Source: Flavobacteriaceae bacterium | GTDB lineage: Bacteria > Bacteroidota > Bacteroidia > Flavobacteriales > Flavobacteriaceae | Direction of reading: 5' to 3' | Assembly: GCA_028284745.1 (NCBI GenBank) | Contig: JANQRC010000035.1 | Location: forward strand, 38,002-102,001 | DNA length: 64,000 nucleotides | In this document: positions 35,003 through 44,300 of the stretch, in pieces | Layout: every line of letters begins with the position of its first letter | Numbering within the stretch: position 1 is the stretch's first letter | Notes under the pieces: model-generated | Database searches by the model: none | Seen by the model: only the letters and a program-made list of their open reading frames with translations | Told to the model about the DNA's origin: nothing | Translations under genes and position numbers: made by a program

Positions 35003-36075
35003 GCTTCCAAGAACGACACCAATTGTTGGTGGATCCTCTCTCCTACTTGGTTCCCAAAGAGATCGATGCTGTGGTCAAGCGGTTCGAAACCTTTTGAAAA
35101 TTCGTCATAGAGGTTTTTTGCAGAAGTAAGTCTGGCAAAGCCATATTGTACCAATTCTACCCATTCAGTTTGTGGGCGTACCACCAGGCAAGGTCTTTTA
35201 CTGAAAAAAGCTTCCTTTTGCAAACCACCACTATCTGTGACCACTATTTTACAATGCTGCAACAGCTGAAGCATTTCTAGATAGCCCACAGGGTCGATCA
35301 CCGTTACATCGGTCAGTATGCCGAATTGCTCGATCGCCTTGGCTGTCCTGGGGTGCAAGGGGGCCACCACTTCACAATCTCGATGGATCTTGCCCAGTGA
35401 ATTGAAAATAGCTTCCAAGATATCTTCATCATCCGTATTCTCTTGACGGTGGATCGTTGCCAATACAAAATCGTCTGACTTCAGTCGAAGTTTGGAAACG
35501 ATGTTTTCTTCTGCTGGAATGTGCTCACTGTAGAATTCAACAGCATCCTTCATGATATCGCCTGAAAGGACAACTTCAGCCTTAAAATGGTCGAAACCTT
35601 CCTGCTGCAGATTGTCCATGGCTGTTTGTGTTGGGCAAAACAACAGATCCGAAATACGATCTGTAAGGATCCTGTTGGTCTCTTCGGGCATTCTCATATT
35701 GAAGGACCGCAAACCTGCCTCAACATGTGCCACCGGAATGTGCAGCTTTCTGGCAGCCAACGCTCCGGCCAAGGTAGAATTGGTATCGCCGTACACGATG
35801 ACCAATGCGGGTGTTTCGACCAATAAGACTTCTTCTATCTTCTCTAGCATCTGGCCTGTCATGGCACCATGTCCCAAACCATTGATGGCCAGATTATATC
35901 TGGGATGGGGTATTTGCATTTCTTCAAAAAAGACATCGCTCATGTTCTTATCAAAATGCTGACCTGTGTGCACGATCACTTCTTCTAGCAACCTGTGTCG
36001 ACGTATCACACGGCTTAACACCGCTGCCTTCACAAATTGCGGTCGCGCTCCTAGAATGGTAACGATCTTCCTCAT
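34981..36075 (-). CDS. wecB: UDP-N-acetylglucosamine 2-epimerase (non-hydrolysing)
   Basis: Makes UDP-ManNAc from UDP-GlcNAc for cell-surface polysaccharide. 364 aa, normal length, GT-B fold. Motifs: MRKIVTILGARPQFVKA, HTGQHFDKNMSDVFF, VYGDTNSTLAGALAA, HVEAGLRSFNMRMPEE with the catalytic His/Glu region, and TDSGGLQKEAFF followed by RPQTEWVELV. The last residues (EATSSDEA) are encoded by an inserted REP-like palindrome, so the C-terminus may be longer or shorter in relatives. Overlaps the next gene (36072-) by 4 bases, giving an operon with the glycosyltransferase genes. Confidence 0.93.
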   Translation of the reverse strand: MRKIVTILGARPQFVKAAVLSRVIRRHRLLEEVIVHTGQHFDKNMSDVFFEEMQIPHPRYNLAINGLGHGAMTGQMLEKIEEVLLVETPALVIVYGDTNSTLAGALAARKLHIPVAHVEAGLRSFNMRMPEETNRILTDRISDLLFCPTQTAMDNLQQEGFDHFKAEVVLSGDIMKDAVEFYSEHIPAEENIVSKLRLKSDDFVLATIHRQENTDDEDILEAIFNSLGKIHRDCEVVAPLHPRTAKAIEQFGILTDVTVIDPVGYLEMLQLLQHCKIVVTDSGGLQKEAFFSKRPCLVVRPQTEWVELVQYGFARLTSAKNLYDEFSKGFEPLDHSIDLFGNQVGERIHQQLVSFLEATSSDEA

Positions 36076-37376
36076 TGGCTGATCTCGTTTAACGCATTGG
36101 CCATTTTCTGGGCAAGGTTTCTTCTGCTATATCGCTCAGCGTGCTGAGAAGTGCCATTCAGGTCTCCTTGCAGATACGCATCGAAGAGTGCAATGATATG
36201 TGTTTTTAGCGCTTCCTCTTCGGAGAAATCAAAGGTAAGACCTGCTTTGCTTTCGCGCAACAGATTGGCCAAGTCTCCATCTTCTGGACCAATGGCGATG
36301 ATAGGTCGATCGGCAGCCATATACTCGAAGACCTTCCCGGTTACAATACCTTTGGCACCAGGTACATTATTTACAGCCAATAGAAGAAGTTGGGCTTTTT
36401 GTTGATGGCCATGTACCTGTTTATGTGGTAGATACCTGACATATTCAACCTTTTCCTCAAGTTTGTATTCCTTTAAATCATCGGAAACGGCTTCGCTTAC
36501 CTCGCCTACCAATTTGATCTTCAAACATTCTTTGAAGCGCTCATTTTCTGTGGACAGTTGAGATAGTACACGCCACAATCTGATCGGATTGCGATCTGCG
36601 TTCATGAGTCCTACATGTACGATGCTGAACTCGGCATCTAGAGCAACTTCTTCCCTATCTGAAAGTGGAAGGTCATGGCCGTTCAGGATTACTTCAACGT
36701 TATCCGTACTATCTAAAAATTCTTCACGCATCGAATTGCTAACCACGATTACTTTGTCTGCTACTCGAAGCACTTCTTTTTCCATGGCTGTATGTTTCTG
36801 AATAGCCTTGTTGGTCAACGGAAGTCTGTGCAGATAATCGATTGAGGTCCAAGGGTCTCGAAAATCAGCCAACCAAGGTATGTTGTGGTGTTTTGTCAGA
36901 CCCAACCCGATCATATGCATGCTGTGCGGTGGTCCGTTGGTCACGATAGCATCTACAGGGTTTTCACTTAAATACTGGGCCAAGAATTTTACAGAGGGGG
37001 TTATCCAGAATTTCCGTCCGTCAGGAATGAACCAATTGGCACGAATCCATAGTATTTTGCGCTGGAAGAAGGACAACCTCTTCTGATCCTCTAAGAAGCC
37101 TGCATGTTGTCTTTCCTTTTTCGAAGAAAATATGCTGGCTATCTTGTAGGGTTCCCAAATAGGATGTTTTATGACCTTGATATCATCTGGCGACTCGGTA
37201 AGCAAGCTTTCATCTTTTAACGGATAATCGGCATTTTTTGGGGCATATACAATGGGTTCCCATCCAAAGTCGCGCAAGTACTTGGCAAATTTCACCCAAC
37301 GCTGTACGCCTGAGCCTCCTGCCGGCGGCCAGTAATAGGTGATGATGAGTACTTTCTTTTTTAGTTTAGTTTTCAC
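36072..37376 (-). CDS. Glycosyltransferase family 4-like protein
   Basis: 434 aa from GTG 37376 (VKTKLKKKVLIITYY); the frame is open further upstream but that would overlap the preceding gene by 62 bases. The N-terminus has the acceptor-side motif YYWPPAGGSGVQRWVKFAKY, typical of GT4 enzymes that start with WPP/GGxxxR, then TNGPPHSMHMIGL and LADFRDPWTS. The C-terminal domain has FSIVHVGLMNADRNPIRLW and EYMAADRPIIAIGPEDGDLA. Likely adds a sugar in surface polysaccharide assembly. In one operon with wecB (4-base overlap) and overlapping the preceding gene end by 11 bases. Confidence 0.85.
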   Translation of the reverse strand: MKTKLKKKVLIITYYWPPAGGSGVQRWVKFAKYLRDFGWEPIVYAPKNADYPLKDESLLTESPDDIKVIKHPIWEPYKIASIFSSKKERQHAGFLEDQKRLSFFQRKILWIRANWFIPDGRKFWITPSVKFLAQYLSENPVDAIVTNGPPHSMHMIGLGLTKHHNIPWLADFRDPWTSIDYLHRLPLTNKAIQKHTAMEKEVLRVADKVIVVSNSMREEFLDSTDNVEVILNGHDLPLSDREEVALDAEFSIVHVGLMNADRNPIRLWRVLSQLSTENERFKECLKIKLVGEVSEAVSDDLKEYKLEEKVEYVRYLPHKQVHGHQQKAQLLLLAVNNVPGAKGIVTGKVFEYMAADRPIIAIGPEDGDLANLLRESKAGLTFDFSEEEALKTHIIALFDAYLQGDLNGTSQHAERYSRRNLAQKMANALNEISQ

Positions 37377-38601
37377 TAATGAACCTCTTAATATGCATAA
37401 CGGCCAATTCACCACTTCTCCCTTCATACTTCGTACCTATCACAGCATTGTAATATCTGGCTGGTTCTGTGTCAAGTTTTCGGGCTAACTGATTTTCTCT
37501 AATGTATTTTATAATTTGATTGATACTATAAAGTTCGCACACAACCTCATTAGCAACATAACCATATGTATCGTGTGTATATTCATTCATATTATAATAC
37601 AATGTAGATACATTACCTAACAAAGCCTCTAAATGGATGGAAGAATCGCCGCCAATTATCAAATCTTGACGACCTAAAAAATCTATAGCCGATTCATCTG
37701 GGTTAACTAAAACATTTTCTTTATGAAAATTGAAAATTCGTTTATCCCGAGGATGTTTTCTGAAAGATATTTCCTTTTCATGAAAAGCCTCCACTAGCCC
37801 ATGTACCAACTCTACGATAGTTTTTTTTTCATCTAAGAGGGTTGGACACACTCCTATTCTGTCGATTCGTGGAGAATTATTTTTGGCTTTGTAAATAACG
37901 TCGGCCTTAGGCATACCGATGAGTTCTATATTGCCAAAGACCCTTTTGTCTTTTGTGTACATTTTCTCTGAATGAGTACCTTCTAACAAACTCAAATCGA
38001 ACTTAAGCTCCGGGAAACTTTTAGTAACACTTGCATGCTGTATGTAAATGGTCTTGACTCCATGATCCATAGCAGCCACTAATATAGCTCTGTTTCTTGG
38101 CAAAGTGTCATTGGCGAATATAATTGCTCTTGGTTGTACGTCGGTCAACAAATCGCAAAAATTCTCATAAACCCCTAATGTTTTGAAAAACTGGTCGAAG
38201 CGTCTTATTACTATACTTCCATAGATACGATAGAGTCCTTTAAAAAGCCTAGGAATCGATAGCCATGAACTTTTATAGCTACCTATTGACAACTTATCAA
38301 TGGGAAGACCTGCATTAGTAACCAATTCTTTTGTGCTTGTATTAATAAAATAGAGTTCCTCATCTGAAAAATATTCTTTCAAAAATACTAGTGCAGCATA
38401 ATTATTCTTCGACGACACAATGCACCAAATAGCTTCTTTTGGATGATTTTTAGTAACAGCATTTGCGAAAAGTTGTAGTATGAAATGCTTGATGCTAGAT
38501 AGTATAACAATTAAAACTGCCTTTAGATCACTAAAACCAGGCTCTTCGTTTGTATAACAATAACTGAATATCTCCCTATAAACTTTAATGGGTGGTTTCA
38601 T
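37366..38601 (-). CDS. GT-B-like glycosyl/glycerophosphotransferase-type protein
   Basis: 411 aa. I cannot name the family. The arrangement resembles polysialyltransferase/CDP-glycerol-transferase-like proteins: a nucleotide-binding-like N-terminal half, then IIFANDTLPRNRAILVAA and HGVKTIYIQHASVTKSF with a His that is central in such enzymes, and a C-terminal half with FRKHPRDKRIF and DFLGRQDLIIGGDSSIHLEA (HP and S-S/H motifs as in CDP-glycerol transferases). The DNA is noticeably more AT-rich than both neighbours, suggesting later acquisition within the polysaccharide locus. Overlaps the next gene start by 11 bases and the YfhO gene by 17 bases. Confidence 0.6.
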   Translation of the reverse strand: MKPPIKVYREIFSYCYTNEEPGFSDLKAVLIVILSSIKHFILQLFANAVTKNHPKEAIWCIVSSKNNYAALVFLKEYFSDEELYFINTSTKELVTNAGLPIDKLSIGSYKSSWLSIPRLFKGLYRIYGSIVIRRFDQFFKTLGVYENFCDLLTDVQPRAIIFANDTLPRNRAILVAAMDHGVKTIYIQHASVTKSFPELKFDLSLLEGTHSEKMYTKDKRVFGNIELIGMPKADVIYKAKNNSPRIDRIGVCPTLLDEKKTIVELVHGLVEAFHEKEISFRKHPRDKRIFNFHKENVLVNPDESAIDFLGRQDLIIGGDSSIHLEALLGNVSTLYYNMNEYTHDTYGYVANEVVCELYSINQIIKYIRENQLARKLDTEPARYYNAVIGTKYEGRSGELAVMHIKRFISEN

Positions 38602-41017
38602 AATTTAGCCTTTTACAAACGAAAAAAAGCAATGCGATCACAAAAATACCATAACCGATTATCGTAATAGCTGACCCTCTTTCAATAACCTCAGGCTCGA
38701 ACTTAAATTCAATAATGTGAACACCTTTGGGAATCTGCATGCCGCGCAATAAGTGATTGACTTTGATGTGTGGCCGTGGGCTTGCGTCTATATATGCATT
38801 CCAACCATTTTCGTAGTACATCTCGGAGAAGACTGCAAATTGACCATCTTTAGAAGATGATGCTTCATAGACCAAGTGATTGGGCTGGTATGAAGTTAGT
38901 TGTATGGTAGCCGCTGAGTCGTTTACAAACCGCTGCACGCCTGGATCGGCAAAACGCGTATCGGTGACAGCAGATCTCTTGGTGTTCAACGTGTCCAAGG
39001 CACGCATCACATCGTCTGCAGTAGGGACAACTACCAACTCATCCACAAACCAAACATCACCATTCGCTTCCGGGTTGGTCAATGCCAGTGGCTGCCCTTG
39101 TTCATCTGGACGAATCACGTACCTCACATTCAACATATTGAGCACTTGCAGATTGTTCTTAGCTATCTGAAAATCGTAGAGCTCTTGCAAAGCAGCCGGT
39201 TTGGCGCCGTGATAACCACCAATAGCGTTGTGGAAATATGAGGTTCTAGCATTGGAAACCCCAACTGCCGGTTCGTAAACCCTATACCTTTCTTGGTCCT
39301 TTAGTATTTCTAGATCTGCTTTATTAGCCTGAAAGGGTTTGTCATGCATGCGAGCAGACACAAATCCTTCGGTATTTACATAACGCCGATCTACGGTCAC
39401 CAGGTCAAAAACGACCAACGCTCCAAGACATAAAAGCGCTATGTTCTCTTTTAACTTCCCTCTTAAAAAAGCAAACAAGATGGCTGCTGAAAGCATGACC
39501 AACGCCAAAGATCGCAACAGATCCGAAGTATACATCGATCTGCGATCGTCTTTGATGGCCTCCATCAACTCAAAACCAAATACATTTTCACTGTAATAAG
39601 CATCGTTGGGTCCTGTGAACGAGAACGCACCCTTAAATAACAATAGGGAAATGGCGATTCCGCCAACAATGATGGCAGACCATTTTAATGCCTTCAGTTT
39701 TTCTTCTTTTGTTATTGTGTCGGACAATAATTTTGAAAGCCCCACAACTCCTAGGGCTGGAATGCAAAGCTCAAGAATCACTTGTATGGATGAGACTGCT
39801 CTGAATTTGTCATACAACGGAAAGTGATCGATCATGAAATTGGTTAACGGCGCCAGATTTTTACCCCAAGACAATAGCAGTGAAACGATGGTACCTGCGA
39901 CAAGCCAATACTTCAGTTTCCCTTTCACCAAAAAGATCCCAAGTACAAAAAGGAAGATGACGATCGCTCCCACATACGCTGGAGCACCTATAAAAGGTTG
40001 GTCTGCCCAATACATCGGTAAGTTCTGAATAATGTCGGAAGCTTGTCGTGGAGGAATGTTCATCCCATTGACCAACTCTTCATATGCATTAGAGTCCTTG
40101 GTCAATGCTTCGCTGCTGGACCCACCAAACAATCGTGCTGCGAATAGGTTGAGGCTTTCAGCGATTCCATAGCTATAGTCTGTAATGTATTCTTTTGAAA
40201 GACCGCTAGTAGACGCTTTGGGCGATCCATCCGGACCTATGGTCAACTCACTTGCGCCACGTGTGCTGAACTTTGTGTATTCTTGGGTAGCCAATAATTT
40301 GGTGGCGTTCATTGCAACGGCCAAGACAGCTGCAATGGCCAATATCCCTACCGTTTTTAGAAATGTAGGGAATGTTTTGTTCTTTATTGCTTCGATCAAG
40401 TGAACAATTCCTAAGACCAATACCAACAATAGTAAATAATAGGTCATCTGATAGTGGTTGGCATTGATATTCAATGCCAAGGCAAGTGTTGTCAGGAAGA
40501 AGCCTTTCCAATGTCTTCCTCTGAATGCCAATATGATTCCAGCCAATACCAATGGCATATATCCTATGGCTATAGCCTTAGAGTTATGCCCTATACCTAG
40601 TAATATGACCATGTAGGTTGAAAAGCCAAAGGCCAATGCCCCGATCAACGCAACGCGCCAATCTACCCTTAGTACGAGAAGCAGCACATAAAAACCGATC
40701 AGGTACAAGAAGAGCATGTCTGCTGGTCTTGGCAAAAAACGAATGATCCGGTCAAGTTTTCTAACATGGTCATGAGGATACAAAGTACTTACCTGGTACG
40801 TAGGCATGCCTACAAACGCGTTATCTAGCCAGTAGGGTTCTTCATCGTTTTGCTTTCTAAAGTCGACTACTTGCCTGGACATGCCGGAGAACTGCACGAT
40901 ATCGCTTTGCTGTAATTTTTTTCCGCTGAGCACAGGACCGAAGTACGCCAGTGCCACTATCACAAACAAAAATGGAACGATAAGGTGTGGGCTGATTCTT
41001 TTGAAGGTATTGGTCAT
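38585..41017 (-). CDS. YfhO family membrane protein
   Basis: 810 aa from ATG 41017 (MTNTFKRISPHLIVPFLFVI); an upstream ATG at 41056 would overlap the DUF4834 gene. About a dozen membrane helices in the N-terminal 560 residues with extracytoplasmic loops (GPVLSGKKLQQSDIVQFSGM, HYQMTYYLLLLVLVLGI), then a soluble part and a last helix (SAITIIGYGIFVIALLFFVC). YfhO proteins are membrane glycosyltransferase-like (GT-C type) proteins implicated in glycosylation of teichoic acids or surface polymers in Firmicutes. Here it stands at the head of the glycosyltransferase genes, consistent with surface glycan work. Next to DUF4834. Confidence 0.85.
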   Translation of the reverse strand: MTNTFKRISPHLIVPFLFVIVALAYFGPVLSGKKLQQSDIVQFSGMSRQVVDFRKQNDEEPYWLDNAFVGMPTYQVSTLYPHDHVRKLDRIIRFLPRPADMLFLYLIGFYVLLLVLRVDWRVALIGALAFGFSTYMVILLGIGHNSKAIAIGYMPLVLAGIILAFRGRHWKGFFLTTLALALNINANHYQMTYYLLLLVLVLGIVHLIEAIKNKTFPTFLKTVGILAIAAVLAVAMNATKLLATQEYTKFSTRGASELTIGPDGSPKASTSGLSKEYITDYSYGIAESLNLFAARLFGGSSSEALTKDSNAYEELVNGMNIPPRQASDIIQNLPMYWADQPFIGAPAYVGAIVIFLFVLGIFLVKGKLKYWLVAGTIVSLLLSWGKNLAPLTNFMIDHFPLYDKFRAVSSIQVILELCIPALGVVGLSKLLSDTITKEEKLKALKWSAIIVGGIAISLLLFKGAFSFTGPNDAYYSENVFGFELMEAIKDDRRSMYTSDLLRSLALVMLSAAILFAFLRGKLKENIALLCLGALVVFDLVTVDRRYVNTEGFVSARMHDKPFQANKADLEILKDQERYRVYEPAVGVSNARTSYFHNAIGGYHGAKPAALQELYDFQIAKNNLQVLNMLNVRYVIRPDEQGQPLALTNPEANGDVWFVDELVVVPTADDVMRALDTLNTKRSAVTDTRFADPGVQRFVNDSAATIQLTSYQPNHLVYEASSSKDGQFAVFSEMYYENGWNAYIDASPRPHIKVNHLLRGMQIPKGVHIIEFKFEPEVIERGSAITIIGYGIFVIALLFFVCKRLNYETTH

Positions 41018-41039
41018 GTTGGTCTGAAGAACTGTTTGA

Positions 41040-41309
41040 TCAGTCAATTTCTTCAAAATCTACGTATTCGCCAAGTGTGTCGTCATTTTTTTTAGCTTCT
41101 GTTGCTGAAGGCTTGAACGGCCTTCCCTTGGAGTTGCCTTTAAACATTGCGTATGATTCCCCACACTCTTCTTCCATCTTCTTGCTCAATCGCCTGAATA
41201 TCAATCGTATGAGGACAGGCGCCAAATAACGCAGCACGATCATGAAAAGTATCGATAGCAGGGTCAATAACAAAAAACCTTCTAAAAGTGTGAGCAAGAG
41301 CATTTTCAC
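41040..41309 (-). CDS. DUF4834-like small membrane protein
   Basis: 89 aa. One N-terminal membrane segment (LLLTLLEGFLLLTLLSILFMIVL, about 3-26), then a basic amphipathic stretch (LIFRRLSKKMEEECGESYAMF) and an acidic end (YVDFEEID). Small proteins with this shape next to YfhO occur in flavobacteria, and I match it to DUF4834 by memory. Precedes yfhO by 22 bases on the same strand. Confidence 0.6.
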   Translation of the reverse strand: MKMLLLTLLEGFLLLTLLSILFMIVLRYLAPVLIRLIFRRLSKKMEEECGESYAMFKGNSKGRPFKPSATEAKKNDDTLGEYVDFEEID

Positions 41310-41419
41310 AGTTTGATAGTTTGAAGATACATCATATCAAAAGTAAGGATGCTCTTTGCAGCGACCTATATATGATTTATCGTGAAGAAGCTGCCAAAAA
41401 TCGATTAAATGCACTTTGG

Positions 41420-41452
41420 TTGCTACACTAGGGGCATAATTTTTTATATTCG
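41420..41452 (+). promoter_or_regulatory. Promoter of the barrel protein gene 41500
   Basis: TTG at 41420-41422 and TATATTCG at 41445-41452 (one mismatch to TAnnTTTG), spacer 22. The ATG follows 48 bases later. Confidence 0.45.
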
Positions 41453-41499
41453 CCTACGTTGTAAAGCCAACCGCCCCATTGACTGCCAAAACGTTAGAC

Positions 41500-42951
41500 A
41501 TGCAAAAAATACGCCTATTTGGCTTTATAATCACGTTAATATCGCTTTGTCCAGATGTTTCCGCCCAGTACACTGAGACCATAAATTCCAACAGGCCAGG
41601 CGAGTCTATGGGAGCATTTTCGGTGGGTCAGCATGTATTTCAAGTAGAATTTGGGAATCGCTTCGAGTATATGAAGCACGAAAGCTTTAGCGACAGCAAA
41701 GTCATTGGTTATGGCATTGACTTAAGCGTGCGCTACGGTTTTTTCAGAGATCAACTGGAAGCCGTATGGGACCTAAGCTATCAGTTCGATCAACTTCAGA
41801 GTCGTTTTGGCATTCCAGGAAATTTCAACAGAAATGGCGCCTATCGCAATTCCATCGGTGCTAAGTACTTGTTCTATGACCCTTTCAAATACAAGGGTGA
41901 AGAGAAAGAAGCTGAAAGAGACCGAAAGATAGATACTCGAAGTTGGAAAGCCAACAACAAGTTCAGATGGCGCAAGCTCATTCCTGCGATCGCTGTCTAT
42001 GGAGGGTTTAACGTAAACTTTGGTGACACCTACGCCTATGGGAACTATTTTGCCGACTTTCAAGTTATAGGGCTTCCAGACTCTTCCGACGAACCCACTT
42101 TTAGTCCGCGCGTGGCATTGGCGACACAATCGCATCCACATAGAGATTGGGTGATCACCACCAACATTTCGTATAACCGTATCGCAACCGACTTCCCCGA
42201 ACTAGGGTTTATCGCAACAGTGACGCATAACTATAATGACGATTGGAGTTTCTTCCTAGAAAGCCAAACAATCGACAGCGATGTCTATGCAGATCAGCTA
42301 TTTAGAGGCGGTGCCGCTTACCTATTCTCTAAGGATCTACAGTTTGAGGCCACTCTCGGTGGAAATATCAAAAGTACCCCTTCAAGAATTTTTGGTAATA
42401 TTGGGGTGTCATACCGCATAGGCAATCATACCGATGATGATGCCATGTCTTTTGAGCGGTATAAGAAGAAATTGAAGAAGGATGCCTACGCCAAAGAGAC
42501 CAAAAAACGAAATTCCATAAAAAAAGAGCGCAAGCTAGAGCGTAGAGAAAAGAAAAGAAAGAAGAAGAACAAAAAAGACCGTGAGCAAAGGGCATTAGAC
42601 GAGTTTGTTGAAGATGTTGACAATTCAGGTGATGGGCAACAAACCGATGAGGGTGTCGATCAGGAAGGTACCTCCGGAAGGTCTAAGGTCAGGAATAACT
42701 TTAGAGAGACCATCGAAGAGGATGATGGTAGTTGGAGAGACCGTGTCAATGAGGAGATCAAAGAAGAGATGAGACTCGAAGAAGAAGAGAAGGAGCTCAG
42801 GAGAATGGAGAAAGAACTTCGTAAAGAAGAAAAAGAGCTTAGAAAGATCGAGAAAAAGCTGAAGAAAGAAGAGAAAAAGAAGGAAAAGAAGAAAAAAAAG
42901 AACAAAAAACGTGAGCAAGATGTGCTTGACGATTTTAATGAGAACCGATAG
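41500..42951 (+). CDS. Outer-membrane beta-barrel protein with long charged C-terminal tail
   Basis: 483 aa from ATG 41500. Signal peptide MQKIRLFGFIITLISLCPDVSAQ. Residues about 24-325 are a barrel of the outer-membrane transporter type (PF13557-like: NSNRPGESMGAFSVGQHVFQ, FGNRFEYMKHESF, LIPAIAVYGGFNVNFGDTY, GNIKSTPSRIFGNIGVSYRIG). After the barrel the sequence changes to about 150 residues dominated by Lys, Glu and Arg (RKLERREKKRKKKNKKDR, MRLEEEEKELRRMEKELRKE and so on), interrupted by an acidic Gly/Gln stretch near DNSGDGQQTDEG. This tail is a predicted charged helix lying in the periplasm, unusual for such barrels. Ends directly before the GNAT gene (no gap). Confidence 0.7.
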   Translation: MQKIRLFGFIITLISLCPDVSAQYTETINSNRPGESMGAFSVGQHVFQVEFGNRFEYMKHESFSDSKVIGYGIDLSVRYGFFRDQLEAVWDLSYQFDQLQSRFGIPGNFNRNGAYRNSIGAKYLFYDPFKYKGEEKEAERDRKIDTRSWKANNKFRWRKLIPAIAVYGGFNVNFGDTYAYGNYFADFQVIGLPDSSDEPTFSPRVALATQSHPHRDWVITTNISYNRIATDFPELGFIATVTHNYNDDWSFFLESQTIDSDVYADQLFRGGAAYLFSKDLQFEATLGGNIKSTPSRIFGNIGVSYRIGNHTDDDAMSFERYKKKLKKDAYAKETKKRNSIKKERKLERREKKRKKKNKKDREQRALDEFVEDVDNSGDGQQTDEGVDQEGTSGRSKVRNNFRETIEEDDGSWRDRVNEEIKEEMRLEEEEKELRRMEKELRKEEKELRKIEKKLKKEEKKKEKKKKKNKKREQDVLDDFNENR

Positions 42952-44070
42952 ATGATCGACGTACAAGAAGCCAAGACCCCGAAGCAGCTTAGACAATTCG
43001 TTACCTTTCCTTTCAATTTATACAGAGAATGCCCGCACTGGGTACCTCCTATCATTAAAGAAGAGCTAGAAAGCATGGACGAGGACAGAAATCCTGTCTT
43101 TAAGAATGCAGACGCCCATTATTTCTTGGCCTATAAAGGAGATGCCATCGTGGGTCGCATTGCTGCCATTATCAATTGGGTAGAGGTCAACGAACAGCAA
43201 AAGCAAAAGGTACGATTTGGATGGTTTGATGTGATCGATGACATTGAAGTCACCAAAGCCCTGCTAGACAAGGTGATCGCCTTTGGCAGGAAACACCAAC
43301 TACAAAGCATTGAAGGTCCCGTGGGCTTCTCGAACCTTGACAAAGCCGGGCTGCTCACCCATGGTTTTGACCAGCTCAACACCATGGTCACCTGGTACAA
43401 CCACCCTTATTATGCACAACATTTTGAACAACTTGGTTACGAAAAGGCGGCCGAATGGGTAGAATATAAGATCCAGATACCCGATGGCCCTGTAGACAAG
43501 GTAGAGAAATTCTCGAAGATCGTGATGCAGCGCTACAAGCTACAACTCCTGAAATTCAAATCTGCCAAAGATATCATCCCCTATGTAGACGAGATGTTCG
43601 CACTGCTTAACGAGACCTACAGTACCCTACAGACCTTTGTGCCCATTCAACAGTATCAGATAGATCATTATAAAGAGAAGTACATCCGCTACATCCATCC
43701 AGATTTTATCAATGGCGTGGTCGATGCCGATGGCAAGTTGATCGCCTTTGCCATTACCATGCCTTCCTTCTCCAAAGCACTCAAGAAGATGAAAGGCAAG
43801 ATGTTTCCCTTTGGTTTTCTGCATCTATTGCGGGCACAAAAGAAGAACGATACCGCTTCCTTCTACCTGATCGGTATTCACCCCGACTATCAGAGCAAGG
43901 GCGTTACCGCAATTATCTTTAAGGCCATGAACGACACCTTTAATCGCCATGGTATCGTTAAGGTAGAGACCAATCCTGAACTCGCTGAGAACAAGGCCAT
44001 ACAAGCCCTGTGGAAGAACTATGACCACCAATTGCACAAGCGTAGGCAGACGTTTAGGAAGGCTATCTAG
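42952..44070 (+). CDS. GNAT-like N-acetyltransferase family protein
   Basis: 372 aa, no membrane helices. Two GNAT-like folds in tandem appear likely: an N-terminal part (FLAYKGDAIVGRIAAIINW, residues about 58-76) and a C-terminal part with FYLIGIHPDYQSKGVTAIIF, the acetyl-CoA-binding-like Q/RxxGxx motif (QSKGVT), followed by VETNPELAENKAIQALW. Between them is IEGPVGFSNLDKAGLLTHGF. Members of this kind are annotated as GNAT-domain proteins of unknown substrate in Bacteroidota. The ATG starts right after the stop of the barrel gene, so the two are likely cotranscribed. Confidence 0.72.
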   Translation: MIDVQEAKTPKQLRQFVTFPFNLYRECPHWVPPIIKEELESMDEDRNPVFKNADAHYFLAYKGDAIVGRIAAIINWVEVNEQQKQKVRFGWFDVIDDIEVTKALLDKVIAFGRKHQLQSIEGPVGFSNLDKAGLLTHGFDQLNTMVTWYNHPYYAQHFEQLGYEKAAEWVEYKIQIPDGPVDKVEKFSKIVMQRYKLQLLKFKSAKDIIPYVDEMFALLNETYSTLQTFVPIQQYQIDHYKEKYIRYIHPDFINGVVDADGKLIAFAITMPSFSKALKKMKGKMFPFGFLHLLRAQKKNDTASFYLIGIHPDYQSKGVTAIIFKAMNDTFNRHGIVKVETNPELAENKAIQALWKNYDHQLHKRRQTFRKAI

Positions 44071-44078
44071 ATATTCAA

Positions 44079-44093
44079 GTTGTAGACTACAAC
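44079..44093. repeat. Short perfect palindrome
   Basis: GTTGTAG-A-CTACAAC just after the GNAT stop. It has no T run, so terminator action is unproven. Confidence 0.4.
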
Positions 44094-44237
44094 CAACACT
44101 TCTTCCTATTTTTAGTTGTCATTGAAAAAATCTAGGTGAGGTTTCTCTGGCAAATATATCTACGACTCAAATGGAAGAAAAGGGTTTTTGATCGACCTGG
44201 GGAAATTGTAAAAAAATAATGCACTAATAACTACCCA

Positions 44238-44261
44238 CAAAAAAACCGCCATCAAGGCGTT
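44238..44261 (-). terminator. Rho-independent terminator of the PLP/SDR operon
   Basis: On the minus strand a stem GAACGCC ... GGCGGTT (imperfect, loop TTGAT) is followed by TTTTTTTG (A run 44239-44245 on plus). It lies 40 bases after the acyltransferase stop. A separate perfect palindrome GTTGTAG-A-CTACAAC is at 44079-44093. Confidence 0.65.
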
Positions 44262-44300
44262 CTTCTATATCTAGATGCTATATTTTCTTAGGCTACTCTA

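Noticed and set aside
34929..35129. 66-codon plus-strand frame across the palindromes and the wecB end
   Set aside because: It crosses repeats and antisense wecB; no independent support.
42625..43076. Phe/Ser/Leu-rich open frames on the minus strand
   Set aside because: Antisense to the Lys/Glu-rich tail of the barrel protein; no features of a real membrane protein start.
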